Positions 36,918 through 48,517 of a DNA stretch of 64,000 bases are shown here, one piece after another. Numbering within the stretch: position 1 is the stretch's first letter; every line of letters starts with the position of its first letter. The notes beneath the pieces are model-generated. The model was given only the letters and a program-made list of their open reading frames with translations, was not told the origin of the DNA and made no database searches. A program made the translations under genes and the position numbers. Location of the stretch: the NCBI GenBank assembly GCA_000697665.1, contig KL197725.1, forward strand, positions 293,567 to 357,566, read 5' to 3'. The stretch comes from Jaapia argillacea MUCL 33604 (Eukaryota > Basidiomycota > Agaricomycetes > Jaapiales > Jaapiaceae).

Positions 36918-37665
36918 ATGGTATCGTCTTCCTCGAGAGGTGTCCTGCCGTCCAAGACTACGAAAACCACATACTCGTCTCCTCCGAGACCTCTCCTATT
37001 TTCAATGAACCTTCTCAAGACGAGTCGTGGCGGCCGCAAGGATTGGACTTTTAGCTGCCTGCTCTTGTAGACGCTATAGAGGGTATATTCGGTAAGGCTT
37101 TCCCTTTTTTTGGTTTATACTTTTGATGGGCTGGAGCGAGTGGTGGTGTTTGCTTCGAATTTCTCTCACGTCGGTCGTGTGCGATTGTGCCTTTTTCGAC
37201 AGGCACGACTGCTAGGCACATTACCAAGTATTGGTCTTTGAGTGCTTCTCCACCTCCTGCTACGGGCCTTATTTATGGCATTTTCCCTTCGATGGTCGGG
37301 TGGACTTGCAAAACTGCGCCTGGGCCTTCGATCTTCACCTGTGTGCAGTTTTCGCCATCGGATGAATCAGCGTCGTTGAAGTATAAAATGGCCTGTACTT
37401 TTGCATTTCCTTCATTCCCATTTCCCTCTCACTTTTTCACTTTCTTTTTTTCTTCTTGACCCTCCACGAATTGCAGCGGTGCTACAACGCCCAATCTAGC
37501 ACGTCACATACACGTGTGTACTACGAACCCCCTCTCCAGGGTGTGTACGGGTCCACGTGTCGTGGCGGCCGCAAGGATTGGGCGTTCGATGTCACTGACT
37601 GTGTTCGGGGATGGAGGTTCCTTTGTTCGATGTTGGAGATGATTATCCTTGACCCAGTATGGTAA
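36918..37665 (+). CDS. Possible small gene with a duplicated RGGRKDW exon
   Basis: Low-confidence locus after a good TATA box. ATG 36918 opens a 50-codon frame, MVSSSSRGVLPSKTTKTT, ending SRGGRKDWTFSCLLL. A middle segment (acceptor near 37200) reads GTTARHITKYWSLSASPPP and TGLIYGIFPSMVGWTCKTA. A last segment (acceptor near 37485) reads RVYYEPPLQGVYGSTCRGGR, KDWAFDVTDCVRGW, stop 37665. The RGGRKDW(T/A)F block occurs twice, in an exact 23-base direct repeat (37024-37046 and 37559-37581). I could not find splices that keep all three in one phase, so this may be two tiny genes or a broken one. Confidence 0.3.
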
Positions 37666-37979
37666 AGCTGTTGCTGTTTTGGGCTGTCGGGGCTTGGAAG
37701 GCTTCTTTCTTTGTGTACCTGTCCTAGAATGCAAACTCTCGTAACGTGGCGTCAACGTGTGGATTTATGGTGTATCCCTGGCTTTTCCCATGCATTGTCC
37801 GTCACCACTAGATGAACCTGTACTATCATGAACGTCTACTATTACATCGCGATTAAATGTGCGTACATTTCATATTGGCCGTAGAGCAGAACCAAGTTAG
37901 CGTGCCTGCGCCGAAATCCTGACAAGCGTGGTGCGAAGTAACTCTTCCTGACATGGTTTCCCGGACGAATGTCTGTAGT

Positions 37980-38959
37980 TCAGACCATCACGTCGTTCGG
38001 ATTGAGCTCTTTCTGCTTGTCATCATCTTCCTTCTTTTCGTCGTACGTCTTGACAACCTTCCGATACATCAACTCTGCGACCCCCACGGCACCCAGTACC
38101 GTGATTATCCCAATGCCGATGGGAGCTCCAGCGACGATCTGGAACCATGGCTCGGACATGATACCCAGAGTACTGGCAAATCCACCAGCTCGCTGGTTGC
38201 CGGTCATGGTAAGCACATAGATGCAAAGGCCGAGAAAGATGAGGAGAGTCGAGTATGCGAAGAGGACCAGTGGCACTGCCAGAGTGACGGCAACCATCTT
38301 CTGCCCCGAAAGTTCACCACCGGTACTCAAAGCCCATGCGAGTTCTTGATCCCGCAAGCCCTCAACTAAGAGGCCAAAGTAGTAAATCGCCACGAAGGCG
38401 CAAAGATCCAATCCAAGCGCAGCGGTGAACGCAGCGCGACACAGCCACCAGGACTGGTCGATCCCGGAAAAGCTCAACGATGCGGCACTGACTGTAGCCA
38501 TGAATGTTATCTGTTGGTAATGGGGTCACGGGCAGTGAGTATTGATGAGTGAGTCGAACGCACCATGATTGCCTGTCGAGCCCATTCTTCTTGCTGTCTT
38601 CCCCTCCAGCTCTCCGTCACCATAAAGCAATTCTTGAGGCGGCGTAGCGATTTGGAAGCCAACCCAAGAAAGCATATATTGGTGATCATCCATAATAATT
38701 TATGGGATATGGTCGGCGTGTCTGGGGTAGTGTCCCCGGTCCATTCGACGGCTGCCTGACTGTCCCCATCGACGGCGGTGGCTTCGGAAGGAGCGTCTGA
38801 GATGAGGGAGAGTGAGCGTTCGGGATGTTTAATCGGTGGGGGAACCGAGTGGGAGGTGTCGCCTATTGGCCCGGCCATGTCATTACGGTCCTGCTGTGGT
38901 GATCCACCCACGGATGCAGGAGAGCTACCGGAGCTATCTTGTAGTATATTTTCCGACAT
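37980..38959 (-). CDS. Module A: four-helix membrane protein
   Basis: Two exons split by an intron of about 50 nt near 38510-38563. Start MSENILQDSSGSSPASVGG, then a Ser/Pro/Asp-rich, probably cytosolic, stretch of about 90 residues. Next come a hydrophobic segment LLWMITNICFLGLASKS, the charged GRQQEEWARQA, and after the intron SASLSFSGIDQSWWLCR. Three more hydrophobic helices follow (ALGLDLCAFVAIYYFGLL; MVAVTLAVPLVLFAYSTLLI with LGLCIYVL; IGIGIITVLGAVGVAEL), then a short charged tail, stop 37980. The paralogue in module B has the same exon structure and motifs. No named family recognised. It lies about 1 kb downstream of a metacaspase-like gene on the same strand, an arrangement repeated in modules B and C. 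Confidence 0.8.
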
Positions 38960-39963
38960 GGGGCGCAGCCTGTCGCTGATACTCGTCAAAATCTCATCCC
39001 TATGTATATGATGAGAGTAGGCACAAAGGACCGCCGTGGCCCTGCCTCAGAGCTAACCCTGGCATACACGCGTACAGCCAGTATTCCAGTAGAAAACGTG
39101 GAACATAGCACAGTTGCGTTGGGCTATGAGACCTGTCAATCTTAGCGAGGCACGTGGGTTTGTTCGATGGTACGGGAGGTGTGGTGGAAATATCCGGACC
39201 AATGGACTCCTCAGAGTTCGAAGAGCCGTTGCGGCCGAGTCAACCTTGAGGCGGTTTAGGATGCCTGGAAGTGATGCACGGGGGAGACACTTGCGAGTAT
39301 CAGTGGTAGTGGTGTAGGCATTGGCGTAGGCACTGGCGGAAAATCAAAGCAGGGGATCGGAGAGGACCGAAGGCGGGGTGGATAGCCCTAGAACCAATGT
39401 GCGTGCCGCTCAGTCAGAAGGCAGCTGAGCGAGTCTCAGCGCTAACAAGGATGCTCAAGGCTGTTTGAACCGACCAAGCACCGCCTAAATCACTGCATTT
39501 TTTGACTTTGGGGTCTAATTGGGTTTCTCGGAGTTTCGATTGATCATCCTTTCGCCACCTGCTTGGCCTCAAGGCAACTTAATTGCCTCGAGGCGATAAC
39601 GGAAGGCTTTGGAAACGATAAGGTTGCGGGATGATGATGAAGGGCTCACAGCGTTTCGGGATCATGCAAGCGACATGGGATATCCAGCCGCGACTGGAGG
39701 GTGTTACTGCGGGTTCGTCAAAGATCGAGATCGTCAAGAGCACATTTCATGGTATCTGATACTTGTGGTGAAGGCGTTTTAGACCTTGAGAGTACGGTGG
39801 CCCCCTCCTTGGGATGCTGAACAAGAACATCGTGATTACCCAAAAGAACCTGGACAAAAGAAAAGGGTGATACAGAGGCCATAGGAAGGGTTCAATCCCA
39901 GAGAATGGGCATAGAGTCGCACGGCAGTACAATACATCACAAACTGAATCGCGCTGCCATATC
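38960..39963. other. Spacer between the two genes of module A
   Basis: Non-coding. It aligns along most of its length with the corresponding spacer of module C (about 54181-55044), for example around GGGGATCGGAGAGGACCGAA. It should contain the membrane-protein promoter and the 3' UTR of the protease gene. Confidence 0.5.
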
Positions 39964-41728
39964 CTAGTGGCGGCTTGAGAGTGGGAACAGTGAATTGTGA
40001 AAGGAGACCTACAAGTGTGTGGTGACCTCCCAACTTTCGGATGGGTGTTTCAGTGGAGTAGATGATAACCTTCGGAAGAGGGCTCACCGACGGCTCTAGT
40101 TTGTCCACTTCGAGATCCGGTCTGGCTTTCATCATATTCTTGACCATATCACGGATGAGAGAGCTGCGCGAATCAAATGGTTTTAACGGAGAGTAGATCT
40201 TGAGAAGACTTGTTTGATTACTCACTGTATCCTGCTTAGAAGTTCGCCCAGAGTCGGGTGGGGATTCGCCTCGAGTGCCTGCAGTAAAGCCTATTTCCGT
40301 TGACCAAACCTTGAGAACAAGATGGGCAAGGAGGGGAGGAAATTAACGAACCCAGGTAAAGAATCCCCCTTCTTTGCTCCCCCAGGCAAGTTGATCATCC
40401 ATGCAACTACCAAGTGAGAACTACAACACGTCATTGTGCCGTCAATCAATACACGAACAAAGGACCAACCACGTCCGGCGCTTCGGGACTGGCCGGTCTT
40501 GGTTCTGGGGATAGTGATCTGGTATGCGACTCAGAAATCCATCCGGTGGCTTCAGGCGGAGGGCCCCTGTATTCGGAAAACGACCGTAACTTGGACTTGA
40601 AGGAGCTTGACTCCCCAGTCACTTGTACGTGGGAGACCGGTGCTTCGTCGAGAGATAGCTTGTGTGATTGGACCATCTCGCTGTTGAGTCGCCGCTCTTG
40701 GAATAGTCTACCTTGAAAAGGTTGCCTAAGACTTCGACTGCGTGGTGCTGTGATGGGGTGTGAGGATGCAATATGAGGCGATGTTCACAAAAATGTTACC
40801 AGCTAGCGGGACGGAGACTGCGAGATGTTTGGCGCGCCGCTCCCACTCTTCAAGGGGGTTGTGATAATGACCAAGATCTACAAGACCGTTTAATAGAATA
40901 TGAGAATTAGGTGTCCCCGCTCACCAAGCATCGTGCCCGAATGACAGCAGTCGAAGATGGCCTAGTCGAAATCAATACCCTACTCAGCTAGAAATCTAGG
41001 CCCTCACCGTTAAGGTGCAATGTGGAGGGAGTGGATCGACGAGGGTTTCTTTCAGAAACTGTAAAACTTCATGTTAATGAGCGACACAGCGAAGCAACGA
41101 TGCAACAGACGTTATCGACAATAAGAACTCCGTCAGCGCACACCAAGCCTGAGAACGAAATCAGCGACGTCTAATTCACCGCAGGGCTCAGAAAACACAA
41201 CTTACACTCGTCTTTTCCGTCTTCCTCATTGACATCGTCAGTGTCTTGCTGATCTCCGTGTCCCGCATCTATAGTGATTTCAACTCATCATCTTGGAGAC
41301 GGGATGCCAACCTTCACGTACAGAAGAACAAAAATCTATCTCCAGGTTCTGCATCCGTAACGAGATTCTTCAGTTCTCGCGTCTGACCATCACAAGATCA
41401 GCCAGCACTCTAGGTGCTCATCGAATTCTGCACTTACAACATTGACGAAAGTAGGTACGTATTCAGGGCTTTGGTCATCGAGCATGAGGGTAATATTGTC
41501 TTTAGAATATTCATAATGATCTACAGAGAAGATGATTTCAATTCTCGGTAGAAGGGAATAGACTGAGAACCTACTCAAAAGGAGCGCATATAGTTTCGCC
41601 ACATCGTCTTGAGGACCTTTGAGAGGATCCTCTAGGTAGGTGACACCGATGAGAAGCGCCCGCTTGATGGGCGGTCGGCGGCTCTGGGTGTCTGCTGCCG
41701 TGGGAGTGATGGATTGGTAAGAAACCAT
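39964..41728 (-). CDS. Module A: metacaspase-like caspase-domain protease
   Basis: Caspase-fold protease without a Q/P-rich prodomain. Start MVSYQSITPTAADTQSRRPP, then KRALLIGVTYLEDPL, YEYSKDNITLMLDD, RELKNLVTDAEPGDRFLFFY and AGHGDQQDTDDVNEEDG (catalytic His). LGLVCADGVLIVDN, FLKETLVDPLPPHCTLT and AIFDCCHSGTMLG (catalytic Cys, about 40926-40962) complete the p20 side. A Ser/Pro-rich linker (FQERRLNSEM, HTRSLSPEPRPASPEAPD) separates this from a p10-like end: SLGSCMDDQLAWGSKEGGFF, ALEANPHPTLGELLSRI, SLIRDMVKNMMKARPDLEVD. Stop at 39964, a position also kept in module C. About eleven introns, phases consistent. The catalytic dyad is intact. Upstream is an F-box gene, downstream the membrane protein. 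Confidence 0.85.
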
Positions 41729-42161
41729 GGGCGGAGAGAGGCAAAGACGAAAAGGGCCTTCAGCAGAAATTCAGTGGGGGAGGGGTTGGACAGATGGTTT
41801 GTGTAAGAGCGAAGAACCCGGTGATACTAAACTATTCACCAACAAAGACCAAACAAAACAAACTTAGAAACTAAGGCGTACGGAAATCTACCATCCTGAG
41901 CTCCACGGGCGCTAAGTTATGGCTCCAGCGGCAAGCCTGAGAACGTGCGAGATGACTGAGAAGGCTGGCTGATTCTGATTGGTTGTCACTGGGTACCGTG
42001 TGGCAGCTTGAGCGTCAAAATCTAGTCCTCACAATCAACGACGACATTCTGCTAGGCGCCCATCTCTGGAACTTCGCGGAAGTGACTCCTATTAATAGAG
42101 CGACCACTTACAAGAATAAGCCACTCTCGATGCGTACAAGATAAATGGGGACTACCGGCTT
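41729..42161. other. Promoter region of module A protease
   Basis: No gene. A block around 41865-42010 (GGCGTACGGAAATCTACCAT) is nearly identical to 56945-57090 in module C, so the upstream region was copied along with the protease. Confidence 0.5.
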
Positions 42162-43759
42162 TTAACGTTCAACGCACGACCAACTTCCGAACGAGTCGCT
42201 GATACGCTCTCTGTGCCACATCCACGTTTTGGTTGGTGGCCAGAGATAGGCGTAGAATCGGGATGAAAACACTACATTCATCATTCCCGGACACCGCTGA
42301 AGCAGTAAGTTCTTGAAAGTGAGAAGCTCATCCAGAGGGGTCTTCCAATCATCCTGAAATGTGAAGGCGACGTGAAGTTCGAAATGGGACAGTTTCGTTG
42401 GAAGCCGGAGGGGGAGCTTGTGGATTAACTTCTGCAATGGAATGCTGAACTGTCACTATGCGGGAACCGGAAATGCCAGTGTGGATGACAAACCTCTCGA
42501 CAATACACGTCCTCAGGATATCCTCGCCCACCTTCCGTCCACACCGTGACAACTAGTGACCTCAGAGATTCGGAGAAGACAACAGGGCAGTCAACCAACT
42601 TTTCCGTGAGGTCGCTACTCTCGAAGGTCAAGTATTTCACCTTCTCCGGGAATCTGATCGATGTAAGGATTGGGTACAAATCTATCCTCGGGTTGGCTCC
42701 GGGAGTTGGCCATGTAATTTCAATCCGTTGTAAAGGGCGGCACGCGAAAATCTTGGCAAACATCGGAGGTCCCGTGAACGATTTCAGCTGGGTAACAAGG
42801 GAGGGAGGAAGGGAGGTGAATTGGTTCGTAGGGGAGAGTTTGCCACGACTAAGCTTGGATGCGAGATATCGAGATAGACGCAAATGCTCCAACAGCGGGA
42901 CCGTGTTGAGGAGGGCAATAAAGGATTTCGATGTTGTGACAGAAGATGAAATGGATAAACTTGTCAATGAACTGAAACGCGTCCCTGATGGCAAAGACCA
43001 CAGAGAGAACAACGCCTCGTTCGCCATCGAGATATCGAGAGTGCGCAGGCGATTAGTATCGAAGAACGTCGACAAGCCGAGTCGATTATGTTGCTTCCTC
43101 TCGGTTATGTGGATCAACTCCTTACGCCCCTCGACGAGGAGTTTTTCGATGGAGAGTGGGCGTAGACTGGTGGCATCTGGAAGGATGCGACACTCTCGGA
43201 GCGCCAAACTACGAAGCGCAGGCATTTCGTGGATGCGCTGTAGCTTTTGGCGGTCGAGGTCGATCCCTGCGAAGGAAAGTGCCGACAAATCGGGGAATGT
43301 AGGAAGAAGTTGGAATAGCTCTGCCACAACTTCCAAACCACCATCCGCCATTTTTTCAACACCCCCGGACTCCGGAAATCCAATCTCAAGCTGACATTTC
43401 TTGACAGCTGAAGCGATTCTTGCGCCGGCGTAGAACCGCAAGCGCTCCAATGACGATCGAAGGGGTTTTCGAAGAAGGAACTTGGTTTCTGAAGGTTGTC
43501 GGCGAGTGGTAACAGTGATTTTCACAATTGAGAAGTTCATCACTTCAAAGAACGAAGGTTGTTCGATGAGGCGAAAGAAGGAACAAGTCAACGTGACATT
43601 TCGACGATCTGCCAGTGAGAGGTAGCCAAATACCATACCCCAGAGTTCGGGGGGTACATCGTCCTGGATGACCTGGATCCTGAAAGGAATAATCAAGTTG
43701 TAAGTGTGCATGGGAATAGCCAGATGTTAGACTCACATTGTTGGTTCCGAGTCCTCCAT
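42162..43759 (-). CDS. F-box / leucine-rich-repeat-like protein
   Basis: Likely substrate receptor for an SCF ubiquitin ligase (family role). Start MEDSEPTMIQVIQDD at 43759; a 57-nt intron after the eighth codon keeps phase. The F-box reads VPPELWGMVFGYLSLADRRN, with TLTCSFFRLIEQPSFF. About 350 residues follow of degenerate LRR character (FPDLSALSFAGIDLDRQKL, LRSLALRECRILPDATSL, NRLRTLDISM, FSSLTSLSISSSV). A 3' intron (donor not settled, acceptor before AAGTTAATCC) leads to the last exon KLIHKLPLRLPTKLSHFEL with FQDDWKTPLDELLTFKNLLL, typical of Agaricomycete F-box proteins, stop 42162. The last exon is duplicated as a fragment at 57187-57606. Confidence 0.85.
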
Positions 43760-44334
43760 GGAGGAAAACCTGGTGAGACGGACTCTTCATTATAAGGACT
43801 CGCTCCTCGATGATTCGGAGTGAACGCAACCGAACATTGACTCAGTGGACAACCGTTTGTAATATATGAGCCACCACGGTGCTAAAATTGTCCAAGTCCG
43901 TCAGTGAGGACAGTGTGAGAACCGCGGTACCGACCACTATCCGCTCACGTTAGATGCCGCCAAGTCACTCGCAGGGTGTATCAGCACCTCACAATGAATG
44001 TTGCTCGCCAGCTGGACCTCATGTATACCCAAGGATCGAAGCGCCCTCGTACCTCCATGCTTGTCGGCATGCAGTTGAAGTGTATCGGCGAACGAGTTCG
44101 GGTTAAAGTTGCATCGGACAATTCCGTGCGGAAATACACATAAATTTAAATCAAGTTTCTCCCTCTGCCAAATCGTGTAGGTCCATTGGCTGGGACTGGG
44201 ATAGGTACCCAGTATCTGATGAACCATGTAGAGACTCCATCCATAACCAGAGCATTCTCTCTCGATGACACCTCATCGCCGGGGTGACCCGAGTCACGCC
44301 TCCCTTTCCCCGCTCACTGGAAGACACCACCCAC
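43760..44334. other. Spacer upstream of the F-box gene
   Basis: Contains a 96-codon - strand frame (43937-44227; PHGIVRCNFNPNSFADTLQL) with no recognised domain and no clear splicing partner. No other feature. Confidence 0.35.
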
Positions 44335-44903
44335 TTACAGCGCCTTTCATAAGTATGCGGAAAGACAAAAAGTTCGTGGGCACCCCAGCTCCACCTAGTG
44401 ACCAAAATTGGCACGCTTCTGACCAAGCCATCACCGCCGTCAGCCCCACCTCCTCCAACCGCTATCCTGGTTTGCTACCGGGTTTGGGACTAATATGTCC
44501 TTTCAAGTCGTCACCGTGCCCTGGGCTCAAATACTAATGATTTGGAAGTCCGTTATGCATCCTCCTTGACGAGCAAGCTCTCGCCAAATTCACTGGTCTG
44601 TCGGGTATTATCAAGAGTATGGTGTATGGTACTACCCTCATGCCAGTCGGACGACGCGCGAGACCTCACCGTTTGACCAGCTGCAGGACGAGAAGCAGAG
44701 TACAATGGGGTTGTTGCAGTGGAATGTGTATTTTGTAAAATAGTAACATTGACTTTTGTATGGAGCAAAGAACTCATAACCTGTGGAAACTTCGGTGGTT
44801 GCCCGACGTCGATCGGCGGTGAGCTCCAAATATGAGGTCATTCGGTGGCTGAGGAGGCTCGACAACTTTTTGTCTTTCCGCATACTTATGAAAAGCGCTG
44901 TAA
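44335..44903. mobile_element. MITE-like element with 40-bp terminal inverted repeats
   Basis: 44335-44374 and 44864-44903 are inverted copies of each other with one mismatch in 40. The ends read TTACAGCGC(C/T)TTTC inward, followed by ATAAGTATGCGGAAAGACAA. The 569-bp interval contains no transposase frame, which fits a non-autonomous DNA transposon. I see no obvious target-site duplication in the flanks. The right end stops 7 bases before the stop codon of the module B membrane protein. Confidence 0.55.
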
Positions 44904-44910
44904 TGAGTCT

Positions 44911-45859
44911 TCATCTGCTGCGCTGGACCAAACCCTCTTCTAATCTCTTCGTCGACTCATCTGCACTCCTGTTATACATCGCTTCCGCCACGATGACAGC
45001 TCCTCCTGCCATAACGATTCCAATTATGATCGGGATCCCTGCAACGATCATAAACCCAGGCTCCGAAATCGAGCTGGAGTACTTCGACGGGAGCGTGGTG
45101 GTACCGTTCCCATTCGACGAGTTATTCGTCGACCGTATCGTTCCGACGAAGATGCAATGTCCCAAGAGGATGAGGAGGGTCGAATATGCCGAAATGACGA
45201 CTGGGACCGCCATAGCGGCAGCCACCACCTTCTGTGTCTTCATCCCCGTCAACTGTCCAGATACGGCCTTCGACATGTCCTCGTCACTCGATCCCAACGC
45301 CAACACCCCGAAGTAGTGGATGGTGAAGAATCCACATAAACTCAACCCTAAAGCCCCAGCGAACATGGATCGACCCAACCACCAAGCTTGGTCAATCCCG
45401 GAAAACGCGAGTGATGCCGCAGCGATTGTCGCCAACAATGATAACTTGGGTTACTCAATACGGAGGTCGCCTTCCGATGAAGACGAATCGACGTACTGTA
45501 GTTGCCAATCGATCCCATTCTTCTTGTTGTCCCTCCCTCCATTTCTCGATCTCTTTCGCATCGGCCGCTTTTTGCACTGTGGAAGCTTGCTCGTTATCCG
45601 ATGCCTTGGCATACAGCTTTACTCGCTGTAGGAACTTGCGTGCGAATCCCAGGAAGAAGACGTTGGTTATGAGCCAGAGAAAACGGTACAGTAAGTTGCT
45701 ATCGTCGTCGTTGTCGGTCGCATGACGGCTCGACGCGGATGAGGTGCGATTTACTTCGACCGTTTGGACGGTAGCGTCTTGGGTGTCGGCGGGACTCGTC
45801 GTGTTGTTACCTCGCAATTGCTTCTGACTAGTCGGGGACGGGGTATGAGTGGGATTCAT
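44911..45859 (-). CDS. Module B: four-helix membrane protein
   Basis: Paralogue of 37980-38959 with the same two-exon layout. Start MNPTHTPSPTSQKQLRGN, a polar N-terminus, then a hydrophobic segment FLWLITNVFFLGFARKF, a basic/charged stretch and EGQQEEWDRLATT. After an intron (about 45437-45490): AASLAFSGIDQAWWLGR, ALGLSLCGFFTIHYFGVL, VVAAAMAVPVVISAYSTLLI with LLGHCIFVG, a Ser/Asn/Thr-rich loop, and IVAGIPIIIGIVMAGGAVIV with VAEAMYN, stop 44911. Residues shared with A include SGIDQ-WWL-R, ALGL-LC, AYSTLLI and AVP. They are concentrated in the helices, so the fold is kept. A MITE-like element abuts the stop codon. Confidence 0.8.
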
Positions 45860-46214
45860 GTCGAAGCTGGTTCTCTCGCTCTGCCTCGCTCTTCTGGGTT
45901 TTTTAACGCTTGGCCGAGCAATATGCGCAGCTATCCATTCTTGTACGTGCTCAAGCGCCCTTTGATGGATTAAACCACACGTGTTTCCATTGAGCTTTTG
46001 TAATTAGGGAATAATGCGGGTTGAGTAAACGGAAGTCTTGTATCTCCGAGAAGAGAGATATTTTTGGGGCCACTAGAACGAAACTGGGCAGTCTAGTAAA
46101 TGCTATGCCGTAAGAAGAGGAAGCCAAGGGCGATGCAGCGCTGTATATATCATAGCATTAATGAACAGGCAACTTGCACATCTGATCGGAACCCTGCCAC
46201 ACCTCAAACGGTGC

Positions 46215-48517
46215 TCACAAGCAAAAAATAGAGTCCATATTCTGTGTGAGGGTAAGTCTTACATTCCCGATGAAGACGAGAACAAAGTACGCACGAGGGT
46301 CTTTTGACTACCAAGCTAACTCGATTTTCAAAACTTCAGTGGGCCAACAAACATCAAAGGATGGTACACACCATAGGCAATTGATAACCTGGTTCCGGAT
46401 CGGAATCACTCCGCTGGATATTCAACTCCTTGCCGAACCGAATGATATCTTCCTTCATTTTAACAATCTGACCTTGGAGTTGTTTGCTAGTCATGAAATC
46501 CTAAGTGAGTTCCGATGACATGGTCTATATGCGAGGAGCCTACTTGATTTCCTGCATCAGTTCTCGATACGATAGATGGCCGTCACGACCTAGTACACTG
46601 AGCAACGCCTGAATCCCGAATTATCCGTTAGCATTCAATGAAGGCGCCTCTGATACTGGTGAAGCCTACCTGAGAAAAGAAGCCACCGCCATCGCCCTCA
46701 AGCGTGGTCTGGGAGTCCATACAGCTGGAAAACGAAACCTAAGGTTAAGAATGGCACTTCTAAGTAAGGTTTAATTGGAGGTTAGTCGATCCCACTCACA
46801 ACTTCCGGTATTAAAGTAGGGCTGCCTGGAGGGGTTTCCCCTGTACAAGTACCAAGAGATCCTCTCCGTACGGGACATTGTAAACAAGTCGAAGGACACT
46901 CGGGATACTCGACACATATAGCGCACTTTGGCAATACTGGAGAGAAGGCCCGTTCCATCCCAGGGTAATTGAACCACCCTACAAGTGAAGTCGCAGAGTC
47001 GAGTGATGTTGAACTGGCCACCGACTTCAAGGACGAAGACCTTTCCGGAGTTCGAGGATTGGAAGCTAGAGGGGACGGTGGACGGTTAGTCGGTGCCTCC
47101 GCATTGGACCTGATCACTGGTGAATTTATGCCGAGGTTCAACACCGACATGATTGACGACTGCCTTTCTGGAGATCGGGCACCGGCGGCCGCGAGGGGAG
47201 GTGAATCGACAAGATTTGGATTGGGCCAATGGGCCTGGGGAGTCATATCGAGGTTGAGCACAGACATTATCGACGACGCCCTTTCCGGAGCTCTCCCATG
47301 TGTAGCAGTAAGAAGCGGAGATGCTAGAAAGTCCTGCGCAGCTGGATTGGACCTGATAACATCGATGCTTATACTGTGTTGGCGTGACGGTGGTTTGTCG
47401 AAACCAGCGATATCTACGCAGCGATTCGTTAGCCGGAAATACCAGTTGTTAGAATTGACCCAACCTGCGGCATCTCTCCTTCCTGAGGTGAATGTCAACG
47501 AATCTGAAGTAAAACCACGTCGAGAATGGACTGACGTGGTTTTCGGCCACCCATTAAAGACAATCGCTTCTGCTTCCAGTCCCATGCCTTGTTACAGTGG
47601 TAGTGTTTCAAATCTAGATGGTGGTTTAATAGCCTAGCAGACACTTCATTCGTTCGGAAACTGACCGAGCATGGTGCCCGCATGACAACAATCAAAGATT
47701 GCCTGGTAATCGGGAGCCTGGTCACCAAGCATGAAAACACGAAACATGTTCAACTCACGACAAGGCGACTTCCAAGGGGCAGCGGATCAACGAGAGAGGA
47801 TTTCAGAAACTGTTCATACTTAAATGTCACAAGGTCTGCCTTTGAACCAACACGATGAAAGACCAACATTGTCTGATATTAGCTTGCCCTCGTAGGAGAC
47901 GATACCTGGTTTGATTACGTAAGAAAAGTGGAACAGATGGGGAATGAACAGAACGAACACTCGTCATGAAAGTCCTCCTCGTCATCGTGTTCTGAAGGAA
48001 CCTGATGACCGTGCCCAGAATCTACTTGACAGTGAGAACCTAAGAATCGGGAGTGAGGGGATATCTTACAATAGAACAGGAATTCATCTCCCTCGATCGC
48101 TGCCTCCACTAGTCTGCGGATCTCCCTCTGGTTTGATCGGAGTGTAAGTTCGTGTATCCAGGTAATGGAGCGAAATGTTACGAACAATAAGATGATCTTC
48201 GGAGGGGAAATACTCGGGACAATCATCGTTCCCATCAAGCAAGGTGATGACATTCATGTCCTCGTATCCGTACTTACCTGAAGGAAAAGAATAAGGGAAG
48301 AGTGGGATTAGCAAAAGGACACTGAATGGAACGCCGGTCGATTCGACTCACGTAACAAGAGATCTTTGAGGGTTAGGACATCAGGACGAGCACATCGCAA
48401 ATATTGCCACTGTTCCTTGCAAGGTGAGTCAAAGTAAGTGATACCAATGAGCAACGCCTTCTTCTGGGGTTGGCGCCCGACGACACCGGGGGTTTCGTCT
48501 GCGTCTGCGGGTAACAT
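46215..48517 (-). CDS. Module B: metacaspase-like protease with repeat-bearing, Cys-rich linker
   Basis: Start MLPADADETPGVVGRQPQKK at 48517, then KALLIGITYFDSP, YGYEDMNVITLLDG, RRLVEAAIEGDEFLFYYSGH (catalytic His in SGHGHQ), VIKPGIVSYEGKLISDN, FLKSSLVDPLPLGSRL and AIFDCCHAGTMLG (catalytic Cys, about 47672-47710). A linker of more than 200 residues follows, with units of about 40 residues built on R-x-PER-x-SSIMSVLNLG (about 47000-47370) and a cysteine cluster KCAICVEYPECPSTCLQC. Then come the p10-like elements SFSSCMDSQTTLEGDGGGFF, LSVLGRDGHLSYRELMQEI and MTSKQLQGQIVKMKEDIIRF, with a tiny last exon NMDSIFCL-stop at 46215. About eleven introns. Catalytic residues intact. More diverged from A than C is. 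Confidence 0.83.
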
